From: an uncultured Bacteroidales bacterium
GTDB taxonomy: Bacteria; Bacteroidota; Bacteroidia; Bacteroidales; Paludibacteraceae
Assembly (NCBI GenBank): GCA_902798965.1
Contig: CADBYS010000025.1
Span: 1 to 48,518, forward strand
Length of the DNA: 48,518 nt
Direction: 5' to 3'
Part shown: positions 26,712-34,023 of the stretch, in pieces
How the letters are laid out: the number at the start of each line of letters is the position of its first letter
How positions within the stretch are numbered: position 1 is the stretch's first letter
Position numbers and translations under genes: made by a program
The notes under the pieces: generated by a model
Databases searched by the model: none
Told to the model about the DNA's origin: nothing
What the model saw: the letters and a program-made list of their open reading frames with translations, nothing else

Positions 26712-28700
26712 ATGAGAACTAACTTAAGTTCACAAATCTCGCTCAGTCGGGTAGCGAAAAAACTGTACAAACCCGATGATGTCTTCGAGCTCTCGCGCGT
26801 CAGCCGCATGGAGAAAGTGAAGACCAGTATCTACGAGACGGGTAAGGAAGGTGCATGTGCCGTAGCAGCGCACATCGCCGACCTTATCGCTCAACGCCAG
26901 AAGGAAGGCAAGAAGTTCGTGCTCAGCATGATGACCGGCCGTTCGATGCAGGACATCTTCGCCGAACTCGTTCGTCTGCACGAAGCAGGACTCAGCTTCC
27001 GCAACGTCATTCTGGTTGTAGGTTACGAGTATTACCCCCTGCCGCAGGAGGATGCCGGCTGCTTGGGGCAACTCGAGGAGCAGTTCATCTCCAAGGTGGG
27101 CATACTTCCCGCCAACGTCATCTCTATCCCGGGCACGCTCGCTAAGGAGGACATCATCGATGCCTGCGCAGCGTACGAGCGTACCATCAAGGATCTTGGC
27201 GGTATCGACCTCATGCTGTTAGGCATCGGTCGTGGCGGCAACATCGCCTTCAACGAACCCGGTACGCAGTTCAACAGCGAGACGCGTCTCGTTCTGCTCG
27301 ACAACAACTCCCGTGCCGACGCCAGCGAACTGTTCGGCAACGCCGAGTCAGTGCCTGTCAGTGCCATCACCATCGGTATCGGTACTATCCTTCGCTCGCA
27401 GGAGATCATCCTCGTGGCGTGGGGTGACCACAAAGCAGCACAAGTAGCCAAGGCCATCGAGCAAGACGCTTCACCGGCTTGCCCCGCCAGCGCCCTCCAG
27501 CTCGCCTCCAATGCCCACATCCATCTCGACCTCTCGGCAGCCGACCGCCTGACTCGTATCAGCCAACCATGGATGGTTACCAGCTGCGAGTGGGATGATC
27601 AGTTGACCCGCAAGGCTATCGTTTGGCTGTGCCAGACAACCGACAAACCGATCCTGAAACTGACGAACAAGGATTACAACGATCACGGTCTGTCGGAGCT
27701 CATCACTCTCTATGGATCGGCGTACAACTGCAACATCAAGGTATTCAATGATCTGCAGCACACCATCACCGGTTGGCCGGGTGGCAAACCGAATGCCGAC
27801 GATACCAACCGCCCCGAACGTGCTAACCCCTTCCCCAAGAACGTGGTGATCTTCTCGCCGCACCCCGATGACGATGTGATCAGTATGGGTGGCACGTTCG
27901 CACGACTCATCAAGCAGGGACATAACGTACATATCGCGTACCAGACATCCGGTTGCATCGCTGTATGCGACGACGAGGTAGTACGCTTTATGGATTTCAT
28001 CAAGGGCTACAAAAAGATGCACATGCCCGAGGATAAGGTGATCGACAAGAAGTACGATGAGTATATGCACTTCTTTGGCAAGGAGAAAGTAGGCGATCAG
28101 GATACCCGCGAGATCCTTGATATCAAGGCGCTCATCCGCCGCGGTGAAGCTACTGCAGCCTGCCGCCATATGGGCTTGCCGCTCGATCATATCCACTTCC
28201 TCAATCTGCCGTTCTACGAGACGGGCACGATCAAGAAAGGCCCGCTCACTATCAACGACATACGCATCGTCGAAGACCTCTTGAAGCAAGTCAAACCCGA
28301 TCAGATCTTCGTGGCAGGTGACCTGGCTGACCCGCACGGTACGCACCGTGTCTGCACCGATGCCGTATTGGCTGCCATCGACGATCTGAAGGAGTCGCCT
28401 GCGTGGGACGAGTGGCTTAAGAACTGCCGTATATGGATGTACCGCGGCGCATGGATGGAGTGGGGGGTTGACCTCATCGAGATGGCTGTGCCGATGTCGC
28501 CCGAGGAGCTGCGATTCAAGCGAAACACTATCCTCAAGCATCAGTCGCAGATGGAGTCTGCACCGTTCATGGGCAACGACGAACGACTCTTCTGGCAGCG
28601 CGCCGAGGATCGTAACCACGCCACAGCCGAGCTCTATGCCAAACTCGGTCTCGCCAACTACGAAGCCATCGAGGCTTTCGTACAATATCATCCCTTGTAA
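26712..28700 (+). CDS. nagB: Glucosamine-6-phosphate deaminase-like protein fused to PIG-L deacetylase
   Basis: This 662-residue fusion is typical of Bacteroidales genomes, where it is annotated nagB. The N-terminal ~330 residues follow the NagB/SugP isomerase fold ('GIDLMLLGIG', 'IAFNEPGTQFNS'). Residues ~375-600 are a PIG-L/LmbE deacetylase domain with the metal motif HPDDD at 384-388 and 'DPHGTH' at 540-545. The NagB catalytic signatures are altered. The DEY motif reads YEY (105-107) and the DGH motif reads GGN (175-177), so residues equivalent to E. coli Asp72, Asp141 and His143 are missing, while the NEP Glu is kept. As far as I recall, Bacteroides homologues share part of this. The PIG-L half looks intact, so N-deacetylation of an amino-sugar compound may be the real activity. 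The ATG at 26712 is preceded by an A-rich leader. Confidence 0.88.
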   Translation: MRTNLSSQISLSRVAKKLYKPDDVFELSRVSRMEKVKTSIYETGKEGACAVAAHIADLIAQRQKEGKKFVLSMMTGRSMQDIFAELVRLHEAGLSFRNVILVVGYEYYPLPQEDAGCLGQLEEQFISKVGILPANVISIPGTLAKEDIIDACAAYERTIKDLGGIDLMLLGIGRGGNIAFNEPGTQFNSETRLVLLDNNSRADASELFGNAESVPVSAITIGIGTILRSQEIILVAWGDHKAAQVAKAIEQDASPACPASALQLASNAHIHLDLSAADRLTRISQPWMVTSCEWDDQLTRKAIVWLCQTTDKPILKLTNKDYNDHGLSELITLYGSAYNCNIKVFNDLQHTITGWPGGKPNADDTNRPERANPFPKNVVIFSPHPDDDVISMGGTFARLIKQGHNVHIAYQTSGCIAVCDDEVVRFMDFIKGYKKMHMPEDKVIDKKYDEYMHFFGKEKVGDQDTREILDIKALIRRGEATAACRHMGLPLDHIHFLNLPFYETGTIKKGPLTINDIRIVEDLLKQVKPDQIFVAGDLADPHGTHRVCTDAVLAAIDDLKESPAWDEWLKNCRIWMYRGAWMEWGVDLIEMAVPMSPEELRFKRNTILKHQSQMESAPFMGNDERLFWQRAEDRNHATAELYAKLGLANYEAIEAFVQYHPL

Positions 28701-28746
28701 TAGATAGTTTCACTGAAAGAGTAAAGACTGCTTCGGTAAAAGGTTA

Positions 28747-28768
28747 TTTGTCTTTTGTCTTTCGTCTA
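28747..28768 (+). repeat. Heptamer repeat (TTTTGTC)n upstream of the glycosyltransferase gene
   Basis: About three copies of a TTTTGTC-type heptamer (last one TTTCGTC) end in TAAA, 12 nt before the ATG at 28781. A similar tract precedes the SpoIID gene at 30331-30356. Confidence 0.7.
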
Positions 28769-28780
28769 AATTTTAAAATA

Positions 28781-30202
28781 ATGAAAAACATCACATGTTT
28801 TGTTCCCTTTCAGTCGGAACAGCAGGTACACACCACGCTGCAGAACCTGAGCAAACAGGAACTCGTAGCCGAGGTACATCAGATAAAAGGTGACATCCGC
28901 TCTACGGAGAACGTACGTTTCATGGCAGCACATAGCCACACGCCGTACACGCTGATCTACACCAAGTACACCACGCTCTCGTTCGTGCTCTTTGCCTTGG
29001 AGCGTATGGAGGCATTGATCGAGGATACCGGCGCCGCTATGGTCTATTCCGACCACTTCAATCAGGCAGGTGCCATCCGCACCAACGCTCCCGTTATCGA
29101 CTATCAGCTCGGCGCATTGCGCGACGATTTCGATTTCGGTTCGGTACTCTTCTACCGCACCTCGGCACTCGTCGAGGCTGTGCAGCGTATGGATGTCGAT
29201 TACCAGTATGCAGGCCTCTATGACCTGCGATTGAAGGTCAGCCAGAAGGGCGCACTGGAGCATATCAACGAGTTCCTCTACTACGACGTGGAGCTCGATA
29301 CCCGCAAGTCCGGTGAGAAACTGTTCGACTACGTCGATCCCAAGAACCGTGGCGTGCAGATCGAGATGGAGAAAGCCGTGACGCGTCACCTCAAGGACAT
29401 CGGCGGCTATCTGGAGCCTAAGTTCAAGGATGTGGATCTCGTGGGCGGTGACTTCGAGTACGAGGCATCGGTGGTTATCCCTTGTAAGAACCGCGTGCGT
29501 ACTATCGATACGGCTATCCGCAGCGCCTTGTCGCAGAAGGTGAAAGCACCGTACAAGTACAACGTTATCGTGGTGGATGACAATAGCGAGGATGGCACAG
29601 TGGATAAGATCAAAGCTATCGTTGATGAGGGGCACGACAACCTCATCTACATAGCTCAGGATAAGTCTTGGCATGCTATCGGCGGCAACTGGAATGTGGC
29701 ACTTCATCACCCCAAGTGCGGACGATTCGCCATACAGCTTGACTCCGATGATACGTACTACGACGAGAACACCGTGCAGAAGTTCATCGATGCTTTCCAT
29801 GAGCAGAACTGCGCCATGGTGGTCGGCACGTACCGCATGACCGACTTCGACGGTAATATCCTGCCTCCGGGCATCATTGACCACCGCGAGTGGACACCCG
29901 ATAACGGTCGCAACAACGCCCTGCGTATCAACGGTCTTGGCGCACCGCGTGGCTTCTATACGCCGATGCTCCGACAGATCAACTTCCCCACCACCAAGTA
30001 CGGTGAGGATTATGCCGTGGGTCTGCGCGTAAGCCGCGAGTACCAGATAGGCCGTATCTACGATGTGGTGTACAACTGCCGCCGCTGGGACGATAACTCC
30101 GATGCCAACTGCGATCTGATTGCTATGAACAACAACAACTTCTACAAGGATCGCATCCGCACCTGGGAGCTCAAAGCCCGCATCGCAATGAATAAGAAGT
30201 AG
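28781..30202 (+). CDS. Family 2 glycosyltransferase
   Basis: This encodes 473 residues from ATG 28781; an upstream in-frame TTG lies inside the heptamer repeat and is unlikely. Residues ~228-450 are a GT-A, family 2 domain: 'EASVVIPCKNR', 'VIVVDDNSEDGT' (DDN at 266-268), and DSDD at 321-324 as the metal-binding DxD. The N-terminal ~220 residues ('FVPFQSEQQV', 'TLIYTKYTTL', 'AMVYSDHF') look like a degenerate second GT-A half without a clear nucleotide-sugar loop. No signal peptide or membrane segment is seen, so it is probably cytoplasmic. The neighbours (NagB/PIG-L before, SpoIID/LytB after) suggest amino-sugar or cell-wall glycan work, but the acceptor is unknown. Confidence 0.88.
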   Translation: MKNITCFVPFQSEQQVHTTLQNLSKQELVAEVHQIKGDIRSTENVRFMAAHSHTPYTLIYTKYTTLSFVLFALERMEALIEDTGAAMVYSDHFNQAGAIRTNAPVIDYQLGALRDDFDFGSVLFYRTSALVEAVQRMDVDYQYAGLYDLRLKVSQKGALEHINEFLYYDVELDTRKSGEKLFDYVDPKNRGVQIEMEKAVTRHLKDIGGYLEPKFKDVDLVGGDFEYEASVVIPCKNRVRTIDTAIRSALSQKVKAPYKYNVIVVDDNSEDGTVDKIKAIVDEGHDNLIYIAQDKSWHAIGGNWNVALHHPKCGRFAIQLDSDDTYYDENTVQKFIDAFHEQNCAMVVGTYRMTDFDGNILPPGIIDHREWTPDNGRNNALRINGLGAPRGFYTPMLRQINFPTTKYGEDYAVGLRVSREYQIGRIYDVVYNCRRWDDNSDANCDLIAMNNNNFYKDRIRTWELKARIAMNKK

Positions 30203-30238
30203 ACCGCTTCGCTCAAAGACAAAAGACCGCTAACGCTC

Positions 30239-30292
30239 AAAGACAAAAGATTATAATGTGTTAGCGCCAAGAGTAATTATTCTTTTGTCTTT
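30239..30292. terminator. Long hairpin between glycosyltransferase and SpoIID genes
   Basis: AAAGACAAAAGA (30239-30250) and TCTTTTGTCTTT (30281-30292) are perfect 12-bp inverted arms. The left arm is preceded by a near-identical direct copy (GACCGCT..CGCTCAAAGACAAAAG appears twice from 30203). The right arm is T-rich and followed by AGTCTTTTGT. It could act as a terminator or attenuator, or be an extragenic repeat. Confidence 0.55.
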
Positions 30293-30330
30293 AGTCTTTT
30301 GTAAAAAACACTTATTACATGACAAATTAA

Positions 30331-30356
30331 TCTTTTGTCTTTTGTCTTTTGTCTAA
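30331..30356 (+). repeat. Heptamer repeat (TTTTGTC)n just before the SpoIID start
   Basis: Three tandem TTTTGTC copies ending in TAAA lie 4 nt before the ATG at 30361. They match the tract at 28747-28768 and the right arm of the upstream hairpin. Confidence 0.75.
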
Positions 30357-30360
30357 AGTT

Positions 30361-31500
30361 ATGAACATCAAAGTAGGCATAATGACCGCACCGCACATAT
30401 CGTGCGAGCAGCACCCCAACGGAGTGCTGCTCCACGATGTGCGTATCGGTATCGGATTCCATTGGGACAGGACGGAGGATCAGCTCTTCGAGGGAACGAT
30501 GGAGATCCGCCGTAACCCGGATGGCAGCGAGACGGCCATCAACACCCTGGATGTAGAGGATTACCTCTCGTCGGTTATCACTTCGGAGATGTCTGCCACC
30601 TCGTCGCTCGAACTGCTGAAAGCCCATGCTGTTATCTCCCGTTCGTGGCTGCTGCGCCCTATCATGGAGAAAGCCAAGAGCAAAGAGCCGAGAGCCAACA
30701 GCCGCGAGGGCTACACCGACACCTCCGAACGTCGTATCGTTTGGTACGAGCGTGACGCTCATGTGGGCTTCGATGTCTGCGCCGACGACCACTGCCAGCG
30801 TTACGAGGGTATCACACGCCGCGATGCCCATCCCGAAGCGGCTGAGCGCGTGCGCCAAGCCGTGGAGGCTACGCGAGGAATGGTGCTCGTTGATCCGACG
30901 GACAACGATGCCGTGTGCGACACGCGTTTCTACAAGTCTTGCGGCGGACGAACCGAGCTGTTCGAGAACGCCTGGGCGCCGCACCACTACCGTTATCTCG
31001 AGAGCGTGGAGTGCCCCTACTGCAACACCCGCGATGCACGTGTGCTCTCGCAGGTGCTCAACAACTACGATCAGGAGACTCAGGATTTCTACCGCTGGAC
31101 GGTTCGTTATACCGCCGACGAACTGGCAAACATCATTCGCGACCGTTCAGGCATCGATTTTGGTGATATACTCGAGCTCAAGCCGCTCAAGCGCGGACCT
31201 TCAGGACGTATCTACGAACTCGAGATAGTTGGTACCAAGCACCGCATGGTCGTAGGCAAGGAGCTGGAGATCCGCAAGTGGCTCAGCCGTTCGCACCTGT
31301 ATAGTTCGGCCTTCGATGTGGAGCGCGTATCCGCAGGCGATACCAACCCAAAACAGGATTTCCTGCTTCGCGGACGAGGCTGGGGACATGGCGTAGGTCT
31401 GTGCCAGATTGGTGCAGCCGTCATGGCCGACCAGGGCTTCACCTACACGCAGATCCTCGCCCACTATTTCCCCGGCTCCCAACTTAAAAAAGTGATTTAA
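30361..31500 (+). CDS. SpoIID/LytB domain-containing protein
   Basis: This encodes 379 residues; ATG 30361 is preferred over a TTG inside the heptamer tract. The SpoIID pattern is clear: 'DVEDYLSSVITSEM' with Glu76 at the position of the catalytic Glu of SpoIID lytic transglycosylase, 'LKAHAVISRSW', 'FYKSCGG' and the C-terminal signature GRGWGHG (338-344) followed by 'VGLCQIGA'. SpoIID proteins cleave denuded peptidoglycan in sporulating Firmicutes, and LytB-type relatives enhance amidases. Here no signal peptide is visible at the N-terminus (MNIKVGIMTAPHIS), so a cytoplasmic role, perhaps on recycled or precursor glycans, is possible. Several Cys (for example 'CPYCNTRDA') could bind metal. 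The OmpA-family gene starts 11 nt downstream. Confidence 0.88.
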   Translation: MNIKVGIMTAPHISCEQHPNGVLLHDVRIGIGFHWDRTEDQLFEGTMEIRRNPDGSETAINTLDVEDYLSSVITSEMSATSSLELLKAHAVISRSWLLRPIMEKAKSKEPRANSREGYTDTSERRIVWYERDAHVGFDVCADDHCQRYEGITRRDAHPEAAERVRQAVEATRGMVLVDPTDNDAVCDTRFYKSCGGRTELFENAWAPHHYRYLESVECPYCNTRDARVLSQVLNNYDQETQDFYRWTVRYTADELANIIRDRSGIDFGDILELKPLKRGPSGRIYELEIVGTKHRMVVGKELEIRKWLSRSHLYSSAFDVERVSAGDTNPKQDFLLRGRGWGHGVGLCQIGAAVMADQGFTYTQILAHYFPGSQLKKVI

Positions 31501-31511
31501 CTGCTGACCAA

Positions 31512-33164
31512 ATGAATAGACCTCTGATACTGCTTGCCGCCATCCTGTTGTCCGTGACGAGCCTGGCTGACGTCCCCGCGAACACCCGCGAGGAACTACG
31601 TATGTCCGCGCCGTTCACCACCGACACACAGGAGCAACGCGAGACCCTGCCGCTCGTTGCCGCCTCCACCGACAGCCTCGTGCGCGTCACTACCAAACTC
31701 GTGCACACGTATATCGACACCATCCGTGTCGTTCGCTACAGTCAGGATAGTATTCCCCGCAACGATACCTCGTACGTTGCTGCCGATTCCATGAACCGCA
31801 AGGGGCATTACATTCAGGCATATATCGGCGGAGGTTACGGCTCAATAGGATTCTCGCTCGACAAGAGTCACGGAGGCAAAGTCACAGGCTTCGCATCAGG
31901 GCGCGTGCAGGCACAATATGCCTACTTCTTCCATCCTAACTGGGGCGTTGGTGCAGGTCTGTGGTTCGAGCATATAGGCTCCACAGCCTCGCTAAGTAAC
32001 GGAATGGATTATACCGACTTTACGTACCTCGATCGTACGGATACCGAGGGCGAACAACATTACAATCACACGGCGCGCGTATGGGCGTGGAAGGAACGCG
32101 AGACCTTATATAACCTCGCTATCCCCGTTTCCTTGCAAACGCAGTGGTGGAACGAGCAGGGCGAGGTAGGATTATTTGGCGCGCTGGGCGTTGCTCCTAC
32201 TTTTGCTGTGGCGCAGAAATATCGCCTTGTGGAAGGCAAAGTGGAGCACTTCGGCGAGTACCCCAAGTGGGGATTGAAACTCGATAATATGTCCGATCAT
32301 GAATATGCCCGCAACGATGACGACCCCACGCTTTATACCCGTCAACCCAAGGCACAAGGCAAGATGAACGTCACCCCGATGGCTACGGTCTTTGCCGAAA
32401 TTGGTGCACTCGTGAATCTGAGTCGGCAGTTAGACCTGATGATCGGTCTGTACGGACATTACACCCCGAACAACATCGTCAAGGAAACAGTCATCTCCGA
32501 GTACCTGCCGTCCAATGCAGGTGACAACCCTCCGCCATTCGGCTGGGCGGACAACCAGCGCGTCGGACCTTCTACGTTCATGGATGAGTACCAAGGCTTG
32601 TATGCTACGTCGCTGCGTGGTGAGCGAACCAACCCTTGGGCAGTAGGCCTGAAGGTCGGTGTACATTGGCATCATATCAGCAAACCCAAGATGCACGTTT
32701 CCAGGGCATTTGATTACTTCGTGCAAGCCGATACCACTGTGCGCACCGTGGAGCGCCTGGAGACGCAAACCGTGGAGCGTATCGATACGTTCAAGCGCGC
32801 ACCGAAAGAGGAGATAAAGATCATCCAAAAGAAGGTGGATATACTCAACAAGATTTTCTTTGCCTTCGACAGTTATACCTTGAGCAACAAGTCAAAGAAG
32901 TACCTGCGTGATATCTACGAAGTCCTCAAGGAGGTTCCGAATCATATCATCATCGGTGGTCACTCGTCGGAGGAAGGACAGTCGGAGTACAACGAGCAAC
33001 TCGCCTTCCGCCGTGCCAATGCGGTGCGGGATTACCTGATCAAACTCGGTATACCTGCCGAGCAGCTTGAGGTCAAGAACTACGGCGCACGTGTTGCCAA
33101 CGAGGACAACACCGCCAACGATCTCTCCCTCGACCGCCGCGTGGAGATCATCATCGTTGAGTAG
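31512..33164 (+). CDS. OmpA-family outer membrane protein (paralogue 1)
   Basis: This encodes 550 residues. The N-terminus (MNRPLILLAAILLSVTSLA) is a signal peptide. Residues ~95-400 have alternating aromatic strands ('GHYIQAYIGGGYGSIGF', 'AQYAYFFHPNWGVGAGLWFE') consistent with an outer-membrane beta-barrel. Residues ~448-550 form an OmpA peptidoglycan-binding domain: 'FFAFDSYTL', 'IIIGGHSSEEG', 'YNEQLAFRRANAVRDYL', 'LDRRVEIIIVE'. It probably links the outer membrane to the cell wall. It shares layout and many segments with the protein at 36839-38428. It follows the SpoIID gene by 11 nt and precedes the metallopeptidase gene by 9 nt, so the three are likely co-transcribed. Confidence 0.9.
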   Translation: MNRPLILLAAILLSVTSLADVPANTREELRMSAPFTTDTQEQRETLPLVAASTDSLVRVTTKLVHTYIDTIRVVRYSQDSIPRNDTSYVAADSMNRKGHYIQAYIGGGYGSIGFSLDKSHGGKVTGFASGRVQAQYAYFFHPNWGVGAGLWFEHIGSTASLSNGMDYTDFTYLDRTDTEGEQHYNHTARVWAWKERETLYNLAIPVSLQTQWWNEQGEVGLFGALGVAPTFAVAQKYRLVEGKVEHFGEYPKWGLKLDNMSDHEYARNDDDPTLYTRQPKAQGKMNVTPMATVFAEIGALVNLSRQLDLMIGLYGHYTPNNIVKETVISEYLPSNAGDNPPPFGWADNQRVGPSTFMDEYQGLYATSLRGERTNPWAVGLKVGVHWHHISKPKMHVSRAFDYFVQADTTVRTVERLETQTVERIDTFKRAPKEEIKIIQKKVDILNKIFFAFDSYTLSNKSKKYLRDIYEVLKEVPNHIIIGGHSSEEGQSEYNEQLAFRRANAVRDYLIKLGIPAEQLEVKNYGARVANEDNTANDLSLDRRVEIIIVE

Positions 33165-33173
33165 TACCCGTAT

Positions 33174-33728
33174 ATGATACAAGTTATTTACAGACGTACC
33201 TCGCGCCTATCCATGCGCGTGGTGAAAAACGGTGATGTGCATGTGTCAGCGCCGATAGGACTGCCAGAGGCACGTATCCGAGCGTTTATCGACGAGCATC
33301 GCGAGTGGATTGACAAGGCGCGTGAGCGCAGTCAGGTCAGGCTGGAGCAGCGTGCGGCGTTCTTTGCGCAGTTGCCGTTGCGCACCCGCCTGGAGAAACA
33401 ACAGGCGCGCGAGCGTCTGAGCGCACTCGTCGAACCGATGGTCGTAGCACATGCCGCCGAGATGGGCGTAGCCGTACCCGCCATACAATACAAGGCGATG
33501 ATCTCGCGATGGGGCATATGCAATATCCGCAAGCGTACCGTCTGTTTCTCGCTATACCTGTTGTTGCTGCCCGAATGGTGCGTGGAGCATGTGGTTGTTC
33601 ACGAACTATGCCACCTGCTCGAACCCTCCCACAATGCCCGCTTCTATGCCCTTATGGATCGCTATTTCCCCCGCTGGCGCGAAGCCAACCGCACCACCCG
33701 CCGCATCTATCGTATGCAAGAGCAGTAG
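33174..33728 (+). CDS. YgjP-like (DUF45) M48-family metallopeptidase
   Basis: This encodes 184 residues. The zinc signature is clear: HELCH at 143-147 and a third His at 153 ('HELCHLLEPSHNARF'), as in the YgjP/WrpM family (PF01863). Upstream 'MISRWGICN' matches the family's conserved 'SRWGSC' segment. No signal peptide is seen, so it is cytoplasmic. The cellular substrate of this family is not established. The ATG lies 9 nt after the OmpA-family stop, and length is slightly below the usual 220-240 residues, mainly at the N-terminus. Confidence 0.88.
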   Translation: MIQVIYRRTSRLSMRVVKNGDVHVSAPIGLPEARIRAFIDEHREWIDKARERSQVRLEQRAAFFAQLPLRTRLEKQQARERLSALVEPMVVAHAAEMGVAVPAIQYKAMISRWGICNIRKRTVCFSLYLLLLPEWCVEHVVVHELCHLLEPSHNARFYALMDRYFPRWREANRTTRRIYRMQEQ

Positions 33729-33855
33729 CCCAATGCTTATCCGTAGAATCCGTTTAATCCGTACAGATTTTTGCTAAAATCCGTATAGATTTTCCCCCAT
33801 TTTTCGGTATTTTCGATAAAATGTGCATTTTTTCTATAAAAAATGTGCTTTTTTA

Positions 33856-33887
33856 TTTGCATATATCATTTTTTTTTCGTAACTTTG
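33856..33887 (+). promoter_or_regulatory. Bacteroides-type promoter for the T9SS protein/OmpA unit
   Basis: TTTG (33856-33859), a 20-nt spacer and TAACTTTG (33880-33887) match the consensus exactly. The spacer again ends in nine T then CG, as in the promoter at 23048-23079. The preceding intergenic stretch 33729-33855 holds short direct repeats (ATCCGTA words; AAATGTGC followed by T6) and no gene. Confidence 0.85.
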
Positions 33888-33925
33888 CAAACAGAAAGGT
33901 TATACCCCTTTCCCCGTAGCGGTTT

Positions 33926-33942
33926 TCCCCGTTTGGCGGGGA
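33926..33942 (+). promoter_or_regulatory. Stem-loop in a GC-rich 5' leader
   Basis: TCCCCG and CGGGGA form a 6-bp stem around TTTGG. It sits in a leader of about 130 nt between the promoter and the ATG at 34024. The leader continues with a GC-rich stretch (about 33950-34000) that can fold further. Other leaders in this window are A-rich and short. Regulatory meaning is inferred only. Confidence 0.4.
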
Positions 33943-34023
33943 CAACCTAGTACGCGCGCGTCGCATGTGTGCGGCTGCCCATCCGCGCGGCGCGAGAAGA
34001 TTATACCGAAATTAAAACACACC

